A program made the position numbers and the translations under genes. A DNA stretch of 56,094 nt from Pseudomonadota bacterium (GTDB lineage Bacteria; Pseudomonadota; Alphaproteobacteria; Rhodobacterales; Rhodobacteraceae), in NCBI GenBank assembly GCA_963205075.1, contig CAUJIU010000048.1:1-56094 (forward strand). The letters run 5' to 3'. The notes beneath the pieces were generated by a model, which saw only the letters and a program-made list of their open reading frames with translations, was not told where the DNA came from and did not search any database. Shown here one piece after another: positions 1 to 9,428 of this stretch. Positions within the stretch are counted from its first letter, which is position 1; every line of letters begins with the position of its first letter.

Positions 1-188
1 TGCAGCCCATGCTTCAACGCATTCTGGTTGCCTTTCGGAGCTCCTGAGCCCGCCGCTCCACCGTGCATGCGGCATCGGGCCTGCCCGGTCACCGCGGGCG
101 ACTGACAGGGCGTACCTTTGCGGGTTTTCGCGCCGCAGCGGCGGCTGTTCATCATTGGCCCGGTGTTGCGCGGATGGGTGCCGGCCAT
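1..188 (-). CDS. HGG-motif small protein, 3' end off the left edge
   Basis: Reading the minus strand from an ATG at 188 gives an open frame to the edge (about 62 codons) that begins MAGTHPRNTGPMMNSRRCG. It continues with a Cys-containing basic segment (KTRKGTPCQSP), then CRMHGG and GAPKGNQNALKHG. This Cys/His-rich start followed by HGG...GAPKGNxNALKHG is the recognisable core of small alphaproteobacterial 'HGGXX motif' proteins of unknown function; the family name is recalled, not searched. The start lies 5 bp after the stop of the gene at 194-805, so the two are probably co-transcribed. An alternative start is the second Met of MMNSRRCG. The C-terminus is missing because the window ends. Function unknown; the CxxxxC/H arrangement could bind a metal or nucleic acid, which is inference only. 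Confidence 0.7.
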   Translation of the reverse strand, partial: MAGTHPRNTGPMMNSRRCGAKTRKGTPCQSPAVTGQARCRMHGGAAGSGAPKGNQNALKHGL

Positions 189-193
189 GAACG

Positions 194-805
194 TCATTCG
201 GCCTTGGGTTTGCTTCGGCCGCTGGGGGCCTTTTCATGGCCAACATCGACGGGCATGGCGGGCTGGTGTTCGAGCGCCGCCGGTTCAGCGTCGGGCCGGC
301 TCGAAGCTGTGCGCGCCTCGATAGTGCCAACGATCGCCTGGCCACCGGCCGCGACGTGGACATGCTCGACCGTGACTTTCTGTTGCCCTTTGCCGCGGTG
401 CTTGTTCAGAGCGGCAAGCTGCTGGCTGTAGAGTGCCATCAGCTTTTGCGCATGTTTCAGGTTGAGGTCCCGCCCCACCATGGTTTGGTTCGGCAGCGCT
501 GCGCGCCTCAGGCATTCGAGCGCCGCAAAATGCGTCCCTACCATCTGCATGGCCAACATGCCCTCGGCCCCGTCCGCGGGAATAAGGCTTTCGTACAACT
601 CGATGGCGCGGGTCAGCCGGATATTGACGCTCTTTTCGCTCTCGCCATCGTAATGCCAGAGAAGGCCGTGGATCTCGGCGATTTTCCGGTTCAACTGGTC
701 GCTGGTAGTTATTCCGAGTTCCGACATCAAGGCGCCGGCCGGCGCAAGGTCCTGGGGGGCATTCGCCCCCATCGGCAGTCTGATTTCTGTCGGCTTTTTC
801 GCCAT
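194..805 (-). CDS. conserved hypothetical protein with a VTVEHVHVAAGGQAIVG-like motif
   Basis: A 203-residue protein starting at the ATG of MAKKPTEIRLP; a further 18-residue extension to a TTG at 859 is possible but less likely. No enzymatic motif is visible. The middle is predicted helical, rich in Leu and Ala. A conserved-looking stretch near residues 140-160 (KVTVEHVHVAAGGQAIVG) is followed by a low-complexity polar tail rich in Pro, Ala and charged residues. I recall this motif in alphaproteobacterial hypotheticals that sit next to HGG-type small proteins, which is what is seen here with the partial gene at 1-188. No signal peptide or membrane segment. Function unknown. The pairing suggests an accessory or phage-derived unit, but no integrase or repeat is visible beside it. 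Confidence 0.65.
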   Translation of the reverse strand: MAKKPTEIRLPMGANAPQDLAPAGALMSELGITTSDQLNRKIAEIHGLLWHYDGESEKSVNIRLTRAIELYESLIPADGAEGMLAMQMVGTHFAALECLRRAALPNQTMVGRDLNLKHAQKLMALYSQQLAALNKHRGKGQQKVTVEHVHVAAGGQAIVGTIEARTASSRPDAEPAALEHQPAMPVDVGHEKAPSGRSKPKAE

Positions 806-1047
806 CGCGCGCGTCCAGGCTCCTAGTTCGCATGTCCCGAGCATTATCAGATCTGACAATCGATATCAGCGAGAGATTTGCAGGCGTTTCTACTGTGCAG
901 GGGGTTGAACTTGATTTTCGCACTCAGCCTCCCCCACCCCCCGACTCAAACTCCCGTTAAACCTGACCCCCGACTGCCTTGTCGTTCCCGGCTGCGGCGA
1001 CCCACACGCCCGACACACCAGGCGCGCGCCGTCCTGGCTCATCAACC
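806..1047. other. gene-free stretch, nothing assignable
   Basis: This 242-bp stretch separates the hypothetical gene at 194-805 from the SDR gene at 1048-1788; both are on the minus strand. It is locally C-rich on the plus strand around 930-970. I see no reading frame with a credible start, no convincing hairpin with a T-tract and no tRNA fold. The promoter for the 194-805 gene should lie here, but no clear -35/-10 pair stands out. Confidence 0.5.
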
Positions 1048-1788
1048 TCACCCGCGGCCGATATAGGGCATGTCCCGTGCCATCAGGGTCATGAACTGCA
1101 CGTTGGCATCCAACGGCAGGGTCGCCATGTGATGGACCGACGATGCCACATGGCGGGCATCCATCACCGCCTCGGCGCGAACGGATCCGTCGGCTTGCGG
1201 CACCCCCACCGTCTGGCCGCGGGACATGTCGGTCAAGGCATTGCCGATGTCGATCTGGCCGCAGGCGATGTTGAAGGCCCGCCCGTCCAGCGACAGGCTG
1301 CGGGTCAGGCCGGTGACCGCGTGTTTGGACATCGTGTAGGGCGCCGATCCCGGGCGCGGAACATGGGCCGATATGGATCCGTTGTTGATGATCCGGCCGC
1401 CTTGCGGATCCTGGCGCCGCATCTGCGAAAACGCCGCCCGCGCGGTCAGGAACATCCCGGTGATGTTGATGTTGCAGACCCGCTGCCATTCGGCGACCGG
1501 GATCTCATCGATCGGCGCCGCGACATTGCTGATGCCGGCATTGTTGAACAGGACGTCAAGCCGCCCCCATTCTTTCGCCAGTTGCGCGAAGGCGGCATCG
1601 ACCGCGACCGGATCGGCCACATCGCAGGTCAGGACCAGCGCGTTCGGAGATCCCGCCGCCGTGGCCTCCAGCGGCTCGCGGCGCCGTCCGGCGAGCGCGA
1701 CGCGCCAGCCTTTTTCCAGAAAGTGCTGCGCGGTCGCGCGGCCGATGCCGCTACCCGCGCCTGTGATCAGTATCGTGGTTTCCGTCAT
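1048..1788 (-). CDS. SDR-family NAD(P)-dependent oxidoreductase
   Basis: Classical short-chain dehydrogenase/reductase of 246 residues, the normal size. The Rossmann nucleotide-binding motif TGAGSGIG is at residues 9-16, NNAG at 82-85, and the catalytic set is Ser138, Tyr151 and Lys155 (YTMSK). The residue after beta-2 is Arg-rich (GRRRE), which in this family often favours NADP, although this is only a tendency. It is cytoplasmic, with no signal peptide. It lies 44 bp downstream of the sugar-acid dehydratase gene on the same strand, so it probably oxidises or reduces a hydroxyl/keto intermediate of the same catabolic route. The exact substrate cannot be read from sequence. Start is the ATG at 1788. 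Confidence 0.9.
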   Translation of the reverse strand: MTETTILITGAGSGIGRATAQHFLEKGWRVALAGRRREPLEATAAGSPNALVLTCDVADPVAVDAAFAQLAKEWGRLDVLFNNAGISNVAAPIDEIPVAEWQRVCNINITGMFLTARAAFSQMRRQDPQGGRIINNGSISAHVPRPGSAPYTMSKHAVTGLTRSLSLDGRAFNIACGQIDIGNALTDMSRGQTVGVPQADGSVRAEAVMDARHVASSVHHMATLPLDANVQFMTLMARDMPYIGRG

Positions 1789-1832
1789 CTTCCCGCTGCT
1801 TTCCCGCTGGCCGCATCAAGGATGGAACGTGG

Positions 1833-3614
1833 TCAATGGTTGTCTCGCGGCAGCCTGTGCCGGGTCTTCTGATAGACGCCGGACAGTTCCAGGCAGCCAC
1901 CCGTGTCAAGCTGGCCGACGGTGTTGCGAAAGATCTCCTGCCACGGAGTTTCGCTGACCAGGTCCGGCGGGGTCCAGCCTGCCTTGCGCGCCTGCCACTC
2001 CGCGTCGTCGACCAGGGCATCGAGCGTGCAGGCGTTGAGGTCCAGCCGAACCCGGTCGCCGGTGCGCAGGAATGCCAGCCCGCCGCCGATCACCGCTTCT
2101 GGCGAGGCGTTCAGGATCGAGGGGCTTTCGGATGTGCCCGACTGCCGGCCGTCACCCACCGTGGGCAGATGGCTGATCCCCCTTTTCATCACGCCGGTCG
2201 GGGGGCGCATGTTGACCACCTCGGCAGAGCCGGGATAGCCGACACAACCGACCCCGCGGATGAACAGCATGCAATCCTCGTCGATGGCCAGTTTCGGGTC
2301 GTCGATACGGTCGTAGTAGTCCTCGGGTCCTTCGAAAACGATGGCGCGGGCCTCGTGGATGCCCTCCTTGCCCGGGACGGCAAGGTATCTTTCATGAAAG
2401 GCCCTGGAAATCACCGAAGTCTTCATGAGCGCGCTGTCAAAGAGATTGCCGGAAAGCACCAGAAACCCGGCCTTTTCGCGCATGGGCTCCGCGACGGTCT
2501 TGATGATTTCGGTGTCCCGGCTTTCCCAATCCTGCAGGTTTTCGCCCACGGACTTGCCGGTCACGGTCAGCGCATCTGCATGCAGGCGGCCGGCCTTGAG
2601 CAGCTCGCCCATCACCGCCGGCACGCCACCCGCCCGGTGAAAGGATTCCCCGAGATACTTCCCCGCGGGCTGCATGTTCACCAGCAGCGGCACGTCAAAG
2701 CCGACAGTCTGCCAATCCTGCAATTCCAGATCGACCCCGACCAGTCGGGCAATCGCCTGAAGGTGTGGCGGCGCGTTGGTAGAGCCGCCGATGGCCGAGT
2801 TGGTGATGATGGCATTCTCGAACGCGGCGCGGGTCATGATGTCGGATGGCTTCAGGTCCAGATACGCCATTTCGACGATGCGCTTGCCGGTCTGGTAGGC
2901 CATGCTCATCCGCTCGCGAAACGGCGCCGGAATGGCCGCGCAGCCCGGCAGGCTCATTCCCAGCGCCTCGGCAAGGGCGTTCATGGTGCTGGCGGTCCCC
3001 ATGGTGTTGCAATGGCCCAGGGACGGTGCCGAGGCGCAGACCCGCCCGATATATTCCTCGTAGGTGATCTTGCCCGCGGCCAGATCGCGCTGGCCTTCCC
3101 ACAATACGGTTCCGGACCCCGCCAGTTCGCCGTTCCACCATCCATCCAGCATCGGGCCGCCAGAAAGCACGATGGCGGGCAGATCGGTGGTGGCGGCCCC
3201 CATGAGCATGGCGGGCGTGGTCTTGTCGCATCCGGTCGTCAGCACCACGGCATCGATCGGATAGCCGTGCAGCACCTCGACCAGACCCAGATAGGCCAGG
3301 TTGCGGTCCAGCGCCGCCGTGGGGCGCCGGGCGGTTTCCTGGATGGGATGCACCGGAAACTCCATCGGGATGCCGCCGCCATCGCGGATGCCGGCCTTGA
3401 TCCGGTCCATCAGGAAGACATGGATCTTGTTGCAGGGTGACAGGTCGCTGCCGGTCTGGGCAATGCCGATGACCGGGCGGCCGCTCTGCAGTTCCTCGAG
3501 CGTATATTCCTGGTTCTGGTAGCGTTCGAGATAGAGCGCCGTCATGCCGGGATTGTTGGGGTTATCAAACCATTCCTGACTGCGGAACCGCTTGTTTGCG
3601 CGTTTGTCGGCCAT
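1833..3614 (-). CDS. IlvD/Edd-family sugar-acid dehydratase (L-arabinonate/D-xylonate type)
   Basis: A 593-residue protein of the IlvD/Edd family, which dehydrates 2,3-dihydroxy acids using an Fe-S cluster. Three cysteines at 61 (SPCNK), 129 (TGCDKTTPA) and 202 (GHCNTMGT) have exactly the 68- and 73-residue spacing of the [2Fe-2S] ligands in characterised L-arabinonate and D-xylonate dehydratases. A C-terminal [13 protein letters not shown] block supplies the expected catalytic serine. Length and N-terminus fit sugar-acid dehydratases better than branched-chain dihydroxy-acid dehydratase. Start chosen at [10 protein letters not shown]; an upstream Met seven codons earlier is possible. The gene is upstream of the SDR and divergent from the erythronate-dehydrogenase-like gene at 3741, with 126 bp between. 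Substrate (arabinonate, xylonate or a relative) is inferred. Confidence 0.9.
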   Translation of the reverse strand: MADKRANKRFRSQEWFDNPNNPGMTALYLERYQNQEYTLEELQSGRPVIGIAQTGSDLSPCNKIHVFLMDRIKAGIRDGGGIPMEFPVHPIQETARRPTAALDRNLAYLGLVEVLHGYPIDAVVLTTGCDKTTPAMLMGAATTDLPAIVLSGGPMLDGWWNGELAGSGTVLWEGQRDLAAGKITYEEYIGRVCASAPSLGHCNTMGTASTMNALAEALGMSLPGCAAIPAPFRERMSMAYQTGKRIVEMAYLDLKPSDIMTRAAFENAIITNSAIGGSTNAPPHLQAIARLVGVDLELQDWQTVGFDVPLLVNMQPAGKYLGESFHRAGGVPAVMGELLKAGRLHADALTVTGKSVGENLQDWESRDTEIIKTVAEPMREKAGFLVLSGNLFDSALMKTSVISRAFHERYLAVPGKEGIHEARAIVFEGPEDYYDRIDDPKLAIDEDCMLFIRGVGCVGYPGSAEVVNMRPPTGVMKRGISHLPTVGDGRQSGTSESPSILNASPEAVIGGGLAFLRTGDRVRLDLNACTLDALVDDAEWQARKAGWTPPDLVSETPWQEIFRNTVGQLDTGGCLELSGVYQKTRHRLPRDNH

Positions 3615-3740
3615 GTCGTGAACTCCGATGTCCAATGGTCATGTGGTGAAGGCGATTGAAGGACTTTGCGGGCGGGCAGTTGTGCTTGCTATCGCGGGCC
3701 GGGTGATCGAACAGTGTGTGGCACTTGCGGGAATGGCGGC

Positions 3741-4709
3741 ATGAATATTCTGGTGATCGGCGGGGGCGGGTTTATCGGGCAAAAGCTGGCCCGGGAACTG
3801 GCGCGCCGGGGCACGCTCCGGGGCCGGACCATTGCCGGTCTGCTGTTGGCCGATATCGACATCCCCGCGCCGGTCGATGCGCCCTTTCCGGTCCGGACCA
3901 GCACCTGCGATATTGCAGACGCCTCCAGCATCAACAGGTTGATCGGGGCCGATGTCGATGTAATTTTTCTGTTGGCAGCCATCATGTCCGCCCAGGCGGA
4001 AGTCGAGCTGGACGCCGGGATGCAGGTCAATCTCTTTGGCACGATCAACGTGCTGGAGCGCTGCCGCGCCCTGACAACCGCGCCGGTTCTGGTCTTTTCG
4101 TCCTCGCTTGGCGTGTTCGGCGGCGAGGTCCCGGACCCGATCGAAGACTGGACGGCGACAAACCCGCAGACCTCCTACGGGACCCAGAAGGCCATGTGCG
4201 AATTGTTGATCAACGACTATTCGCGCCGCGGCATCATCGACGGGCGGGCCCTGCGCCTGCCCTCGATCTCGGTGCGGCCCGGCGCGCCGAACCGCGCCGC
4301 GTCGTCCTATCTGTCGTCGATCTTCCGGGAACCGCTGAACGGGATCGAGGCGGTCTGCCCGGTCGCGCCGGAAACGATGCAATATTTCCTGTCGCCGCGC
4401 AAATGCATCGAAAACCTGCTCATCGGGGCCGAGCTGGCGGCTGCGGCACTGGGCATGAACCGGTGCATGACCATGCCCGGACTGACGCTGTCGATCCGTC
4501 AGGCGGTCGCGGCGATGACCGAGGTGGCGGGGCCCGAACCCGCAAGACTGATCCGCTGGGAACCGCAGGCAGAGATCCAGCAGATGGTCGCCGGATGGCG
4601 GTTTGACTATGTAACCGCCAAGGCAGAACGGCTCGGGCTCGGGCGCGATGCAAGTTTTGCCGACAATATCCGCTACTACATCGACGATGACATGCCGGCC
4701 TTGCGCTGA
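3741..4709 (+). CDS. denD: extended SDR, D-erythronate dehydrogenase-like
   Basis: A 322-residue NAD-dependent epimerase/dehydratase-fold (extended SDR) protein. The start ATG at 3741 directly precedes MNILVIGGGGFIG, whose glycine-rich nucleotide motif is at residues 7-13. The active-site pair is Tyr146 and Lys150 (YGTQK), with a Ser cluster at 120-122. Features such as SSSLGVFGG and RLPSISVRPGAPN resemble D-erythronate dehydrogenase (DenD), which oxidises D-erythronate C2 in four-carbon sugar-acid catabolism. The usual OtnC/OtnK/OtnI partners are not in this window, so the substrate may differ. It is transcribed away from the sugar-acid dehydratase gene, consistent with one divergent catabolic regulon. 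The symbol is tentative. Confidence 0.75.
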   Translation: MNILVIGGGGFIGQKLARELARRGTLRGRTIAGLLLADIDIPAPVDAPFPVRTSTCDIADASSINRLIGADVDVIFLLAAIMSAQAEVELDAGMQVNLFGTINVLERCRALTTAPVLVFSSSLGVFGGEVPDPIEDWTATNPQTSYGTQKAMCELLINDYSRRGIIDGRALRLPSISVRPGAPNRAASSYLSSIFREPLNGIEAVCPVAPETMQYFLSPRKCIENLLIGAELAAAALGMNRCMTMPGLTLSIRQAVAAMTEVAGPEPARLIRWEPQAEIQQMVAGWRFDYVTAKAERLGLGRDASFADNIRYYIDDDMPALR

Positions 4710-4818
4710 CATGTCAGCGCCGGGCCTGACCGCGCATGAAGCGGCCGGCCGGCATCGGTGAAACCGCCCCGAAACCGCTGCCGGTCAAGGGGGGCCGGCC
4801 CACCTGTCGGCCCATCTG

Positions 4819-5895
4819 TCACGCCAGGGGCAGGTAATCCCGATCATAGCCGAAATACCGCGGCCCGACGAGGTCGATGCCCGCCTTGCTGCGCCAGATC
4901 GGGTCGCAGGGCCAGGCGAGGATCACGAGGCGCTGGCCATACCGGAGCCCGTCGGCCGTCACCGGCGCGCCGGTTTCGGCGTCCACGGCGGTGATCAGGT
5001 CCGGCGTCGTCACCAGCACTTCGCCATCGCGTTCGGCAATCAGGAACTCGTTCTGGAAATCCAGATGCAGGACCTGATCGCGGTTCTGGTCAAGACCGTT
5101 GAGCACCGCCCTGCCGCGGGCAAAGCCGCCTACCGTCTTGCGCTCGATATCGGCAATTCGCCCGTGGAACAGCGTCTGCGCCCCAAGCAGCGCGCAAAGT
5201 GCCGCAACCGGATCGCCATGCGCGGCGCGCGTTTCGCGCAAGGTGGATCCGATGCGGGCGCACAGGCTGAGGGTGCCGCGCACCATGGATTTCTTGGCAA
5301 TCGCGCCGGTCATCGGATAGGCCGCAAGCAGCGCCGACCCGCCCATCTCGACCGTTGCGGCACGCGCGAGCCGTTCGGTCCACTGGTTGCTGATGGTGTC
5401 GAGGACCAGCGCATTGCCCTTGTCGTCGCACAGGACCATCGGGGTGGAGGCCACGCCAAACATGGTGAAGGTCACCATTTGCAGTTCCGGGAAAGCGCGG
5501 CCCATGCCGTCACCGTCCAGAAGCGGCAGGCCCGAGGCCGCCGCCACCACGAAGGGCGTGGTCGAGTTGACGCCGCCGGCCTCGATGCAGATGACCGCAT
5601 CGACCTTGCGCCCCATGCGCTGCTCGAGCGCGCCGAAGGCCCGCATCAGCTCATCGCCTTGCGGCAGTTTCTCGGCCATCACCGTCGGCGCGCCCATCAT
5701 GCAGACCGGCACCACCAGCGCGTCATCCGCCAGATCGCCGACATCCGCCAGCCGGACGGGGCCGTGCTTGCGGATTGCCTCCTGCGCCATCAGCTTGCCG
5801 ATGTAGGGATCGCCGCCGCCGCCAGTGCCCAGCACGGCGCCGCCAACGGCAACATCCTCCATATCGGCCACATCGAATGTGCGGATCGTCTTCAT
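4819..5895 (-). CDS. DUF917 family protein (first of two)
   Basis: A 358-residue protein of the DUF917 family. Visible hallmarks are LGTGGGGDPYIG near residues 22-33, EAGGVN at 105-110 and DGDGMGRAFPELQ at 127-139. Some resources rename the family S-methyl-thiohydantoin desulfurase (from memory), implying action on five-membered hydantoin-like rings. It is cytoplasmic, with no transmembrane segment. Its ATG overlaps the stop of the upstream DUF917 gene (ATGA), so the two are translationally coupled. Neighbour content (hydantoinase/oxoprolinase protein plus ABC importer) supports hydrolysis of an amide or lactam substrate. Whether the two paralogues work as a heteromer is inference. Confidence 0.85.
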   Translation of the reverse strand: MKTIRTFDVADMEDVAVGGAVLGTGGGGDPYIGKLMAQEAIRKHGPVRLADVGDLADDALVVPVCMMGAPTVMAEKLPQGDELMRAFGALEQRMGRKVDAVICIEAGGVNSTTPFVVAAASGLPLLDGDGMGRAFPELQMVTFTMFGVASTPMVLCDDKGNALVLDTISNQWTERLARAATVEMGGSALLAAYPMTGAIAKKSMVRGTLSLCARIGSTLRETRAAHGDPVAALCALLGAQTLFHGRIADIERKTVGGFARGRAVLNGLDQNRDQVLHLDFQNEFLIAERDGEVLVTTPDLITAVDAETGAPVTADGLRYGQRLVILAWPCDPIWRSKAGIDLVGPRYFGYDRDYLPLA

Positions 5896-7007
5896 GTCAT
5901 GCCTTTCTCAATCGGGCCCAGGGCCAGCGGCACAAAGGCAAGCTCGGGATAGCCAAAGGCGGATGGCCCGACGACCGCCATGGCCTGGGGCGTCTTCAAC
6001 AGGTCATGCGCGGGCAGGCCGACCACGGCCAGCCGCTGACCGTAGCGCAGCACCTCGGTGGTGATCGGCTCGCCGGTCTCCAGATCAAGGTTGATGATCA
6101 GGTCGGGCACCATCACGACCGGCTCGCCGTCGATCCAGAGAACCAGGTTTTCATTCTGGATGGCGATCCGCCCCTCGCAGCCCGCCCAGTCGCCGCTGCC
6201 GGCAATCCGGGCCTCGCCCCGGGCAAATCCGCCTTTCAGTTCGCGGCGGATATCGGTCACCTTGCCGGTGAAGAACAGCTTGGCGCCGGTCGTGGCTATC
6301 ACGCGGTCCACCACGTTTTGCCGCCTGGCGCGGGCCGCCAGAACCGTGCGTCCGATCTCGAGCGCCTGGGTCATCGTGCCGGGAACCGCAGAGCGGCGGA
6401 CGAAGTCCATGCGCATCGGCGCAATGGCAAGGCCCGCCGCCGCCCCCATCGCCACCGAGGTGTCACGGGCAAAGCGCTCCAGCCAGTACATGTCCTTGAT
6501 GTCACGAAAGATTATGGTGTTGCTCTTGTCGTCTGAAATCGCGGCGGGCGCGGCCTTGGCGCCGTAGATGAAGAACGTGGTCATCTGGACCTCGGGGAAG
6601 GCCCGCCCCATGCCGTCGCCATCCAGCACCGGCAGACCGGACTGCGCGGCGGTGATGATCGGCTCCATGGAATTGGCGCCGCCGATCTCGGCACAGATCA
6701 GGGCGGCCATGCTGACCCCGGCGGTCTCCTCAACCGCGCGCATGGCCCGCAGGCATTCGGAACCCTGCTCGATCTTCTCGACACTGACGACAGGCGCGCC
6801 GATGCCGCCCACCTCGCTGATCCAGGCATCGTCGGGCAGCGCGTCGAGCGGCAGGATGTCGACCTTGGCCCCCTTTCGCAGCAATTCGCGCGAGCGCAGC
6901 ATGCCAACATAGGGATTGCCGCCCCCGCCGGTGCCCAGAAACCCGGCACCGATGGACAGGGGCAGCAGGTCCGCCTCTTGCAGCGGATAGGCGTCCTTAT
7001 GCGACAT
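5892..7007 (-). CDS. DUF917 family protein (second of two)
   Basis: A 371-residue paralogue of the next gene, with LGTGGGGNPYVG near residues 24-35, AEIGGANS and DGDGMGRAFPEVQ. The start is the ATG at 7007 (MSHKDAYPLQ). This start lies inside the end of the hydantoinase-A-like gene, an 11-base overlap, and the 3' end overlaps the following DUF917 gene by 4 bases. DUF917 genes commonly sit beside HyuA-type ATPases, as here. The two paralogues have diverged strongly outside the glycine-rich and DGDGMGRAF blocks, which argues for an old duplication and distinct roles rather than a recent tandem copy. Catalytic residues are not established to my knowledge. Confidence 0.85.
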   Translation of the reverse strand: MSHKDAYPLQEADLLPLSIGAGFLGTGGGGNPYVGMLRSRELLRKGAKVDILPLDALPDDAWISEVGGIGAPVVSVEKIEQGSECLRAMRAVEETAGVSMAALICAEIGGANSMEPIITAAQSGLPVLDGDGMGRAFPEVQMTTFFIYGAKAAPAAISDDKSNTIIFRDIKDMYWLERFARDTSVAMGAAAGLAIAPMRMDFVRRSAVPGTMTQALEIGRTVLAARARRQNVVDRVIATTGAKLFFTGKVTDIRRELKGGFARGEARIAGSGDWAGCEGRIAIQNENLVLWIDGEPVVMVPDLIINLDLETGEPITTEVLRYGQRLAVVGLPAHDLLKTPQAMAVVGPSAFGYPELAFVPLALGPIEKGMT

Positions 7008-8544
7008 GGAGATCACCGACCGCCTTGACCCGGACCCGGGTTGCATTGCCCGGCAGATAGGCGAGCGGCACATCCTCGACGTCCACGATCTCGATCCCGT
7101 CCGGGTGGGCGCCTGCCGCAATCGCTGCTTCCGTGGCCTTCGCCTTGGCATCGGACAGGGCCTCGTCCCGGCCCATCTCGGCCAGGGAATAGACCCGGTC
7201 CACCTCGCCCGACACTTGCGCAATGGCGGCGCCAACGGCATTGGCGACGGCGAAATGATCGGGCTTGATCAGCTCGAGCCCGGCAATCGGACCTTCGACC
7301 AGAATGCTGCCGCCGCCCACCACGATCACCGGCAGGGGCTCGGCCGAGATCCGGGCCTTCTCGACGCAATCCTCCAGCATGAAGGCGATCCGGTCCCGCG
7401 CCCGGCGGATCAGTCCGCGGTCGAGACCCGAGACCTTGGCCGCATCGCCCAGCGTTGCGCCGCCATCGGCCACGACAATATCGGTGGTGGTCAGCGTGCT
7501 GCCCCCGAAAATCCGGGCCTCGGTCGAAATCCGGTAGCCGACCGAGCGCGGCCCGACCGTGACCCCGTCCGGGCTGTCGACGACAAGGCTGCCGCCGCCC
7601 AGACCGATCGAGAACACATCCGGCATCCGGAAGTTCGTGCGCACTCCGCCCACCTCGACAGCCAGCGTCGCCTGCCGCGGAAAGCCCTTTTGCAGCGATC
7701 CGACATCGGTGGTGGTGCCGCCGATATCGACCACGATGGCATCCTGGACGCCGGAAAGGAACGCCGCCCCCCGCATCGAGTTCGTCGGGCCGGAAGCAAA
7801 GGTCAGCACCGGGAACCGTTCGGCGAAGGCGGCATCCATCAGGGTCCCGTCGTTCTGCGTCAGGAAGAAGCGGCCGGTAAAACCGATATCCGCCAGTGCC
7901 CCCCGAAACGCGGCCACCACCTCTTGCGACAGGTCGCGCAGGCAGGCGTTCATGATCGCGGCATTCTCACGCTCCAACAGCCCGATCCGGCCGATACTGG
8001 ACGACAAGGTGATGTGCACGCCCGGCAGGGCATCGGCCAGGATCGCGCCGGCGCGCTCCTCGAACTCGGTCGAGACCGGCGAAAACACCGACGTGACCGC
8101 GACCGACCGGATGCCCTTGCCCCGGATATCATCGGCAATCCCGCGAAGCTCCGCCTCGTCCAGCGGTGAAATCACCCGCCCGTCAAACTCGTTGCCGCCA
8201 TGGGCAAGATACCAGTGGTTGCCGATCACGGTCCGCAGATCCTCGGGCCAATCCACCATCGGCGGCAGGCATTCGGTTGCGGGCAGGCACAGCCGCACGG
8301 CCGCCGTCTGCGCCAGATCGCGCCGCTGCACCACCGCGTTGGTGAAATGCGTGGTGCCGATCATCACCACGTCGACGGTGGCAGCCTCGCGCCCCGCGGC
8401 GGCCAGCACCTTTCTCAGGGCCTCGACCACGCCGGTCATCACATCCCGCGAGGTCGGCGCCTTGACCCCCGCGACGACTTTGGTGCCGTCCAGCAGGACC
8501 GCGTCCGTATTCGTGCCGCCCACGTCGATTCCAATGCGGATCAT
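6997..8544 (-). CDS. hydantoinase/oxoprolinase family protein (HyuA-like)
   Basis: A 515-residue member of the hydantoinase A/oxoprolinase family, ATP-dependent ring-opening amidohydrolases with an actin/ASKHA-like nucleotide fold. Phosphate-1 motif GIDVGGTNTD is at residues 5-14; the second phosphate motif is VVDIGGTTTDVG in the middle of the chain, and VVGGGSIL near residue 415 forms the adenosine loop. There is no HyuB (hydantoinase B) gene adjacent; two DUF917 genes occupy its place, a known alternative arrangement. It overlaps the upstream ABC ATPase gene by 4 bases and the downstream DUF917 gene by 11. It probably activates a lactam or hydantoin-like compound imported by the adjacent transporter; substrate unknown. 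Confidence 0.88.
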   Translation of the reverse strand: MIRIGIDVGGTNTDAVLLDGTKVVAGVKAPTSRDVMTGVVEALRKVLAAAGREAATVDVVMIGTTHFTNAVVQRRDLAQTAAVRLCLPATECLPPMVDWPEDLRTVIGNHWYLAHGGNEFDGRVISPLDEAELRGIADDIRGKGIRSVAVTSVFSPVSTEFEERAGAILADALPGVHITLSSSIGRIGLLERENAAIMNACLRDLSQEVVAAFRGALADIGFTGRFFLTQNDGTLMDAAFAERFPVLTFASGPTNSMRGAAFLSGVQDAIVVDIGGTTTDVGSLQKGFPRQATLAVEVGGVRTNFRMPDVFSIGLGGGSLVVDSPDGVTVGPRSVGYRISTEARIFGGSTLTTTDIVVADGGATLGDAAKVSGLDRGLIRRARDRIAFMLEDCVEKARISAEPLPVIVVGGGSILVEGPIAGLELIKPDHFAVANAVGAAIAQVSGEVDRVYSLAEMGRDEALSDAKAKATEAAIAAGAHPDGIEIVDVEDVPLAYLPGNATRVRVKAVGDLHVA

Positions 8545-9428
8545 GTCTTGAATTCCTTCGTCTGGCTGAGCTCGCGCAGTGCAAGCAATTGTTCGGCTGT
8601 CGGGATGTCTCCGTCGATCATCGGGATCGTCGGGCGCAGGGCCTCTTCCTCGGCCGATATCACTGGCACCGAAGCCAGGAGGAGGCGGGTATAGTCGTGC
8701 TGGGGGGCGGTAAAGACCGGCGCAACCGGCCCGGTCTCGACGATCTTGCCAAGATAGAGGATGCCGACCCGTTGGGCAAAGTTGCGCATCAGCGACAGGT
8801 CGTGGCTGATGAACAGATAGGTCAGACCCAGTTGCGCCACGAGGTCTTCCAGCAACTCGATCACATGCGACTGCACGGATACGTCGAGCGCCGAGGTCGG
8901 CTCGTCAAGCACCAGCAGGCGCGGCTCCACCGCCAGCGCGCGGGCGATGGCCACCCGCTGCTTCTGGCCGCCCGACAATTCATGCGGGAAACGGTCGGCA
9001 AAATGGGCCGGCAGCTGCGCCATCTCCAGCAATTCACCCACCCGGGCCCGGCGGTCGCCGGCAAAGTTGTGCGCATCAAGCGGCACCCGGATCGATTGCC
9101 CGACCGTGCGGCGCGGGTTGAGCGAGGCGCCGGGATTCTGGAACACCATCTGCACCTGCTGCCGATGCGCCAGCGAGGTGCCGCGGCCAAGGATGCTCTG
9201 CCCGTCGATCAGGATATCGCCGCTGTCGGGCTGCGACAGCCCCATGACCATGCGGGCAATGGTCGATTTCCCCGAGCCACTCTCGCCCGCAAGGCCAAAG
9301 ACCTCGCCGGCGCCGATCGAGAACGACACATCGTCCACGGCCCGGACGATGCCCCGCCCGCGGCCGAAGGCGCCCTTGACCGCAAAGGTCTTGACCAGGT
9401 TGCGTACTTCAAGAACCGGGGCGGTCAT
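8541..9428 (-). CDS. peptide-type ABC transporter ATPase (DppF/OppF-like)
   Basis: A 295-residue ABC ATPase of the dipeptide/oligopeptide/nickel importer class. Walker A GESGSGKST is at residues 48-56, signature LSGGQ at 151-155, Walker B LLVLDEP at 171-177 and the switch histidine at 209. It opens with MTAPVLEVRN at the ATG at 9428, overlapping the partner ATPase stop by 4 bases. The chain ends soon after the YTRLLLASVP segment with only a short polar tail. It therefore lacks the Cys-rich C-terminal extension often present in OppD/DppF proteins. It energises import through the permeases at 10240-12163. Confidence 0.92.
   Translation of the reverse strand: MTAPVLEVRNLVKTFAVKGAFGRGRGIVRAVDDVSFSIGAGEVFGLAGESGSGKSTIARMVMGLSQPDSGDILIDGQSILGRGTSLAHRQQVQMVFQNPGASLNPRRTVGQSIRVPLDAHNFAGDRRARVGELLEMAQLPAHFADRFPHELSGGQKQRVAIARALAVEPRLLVLDEPTSALDVSVQSHVIELLEDLVAQLGLTYLFISHDLSLMRNFAQRVGILYLGKIVETGPVAPVFTAPQHDYTRLLLASVPVISAEEEALRPTIPMIDGDIPTAEQLLALRELSQTKEFKT

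Noticed and set aside
911-924. TTGATTTTCGCAC as a third hybrid FNR/Nnr box
   Set aside because: The half-site spacing is 3 rather than 4 and the second half reads CGCAC; it is in front of no recognisable respiratory gene.
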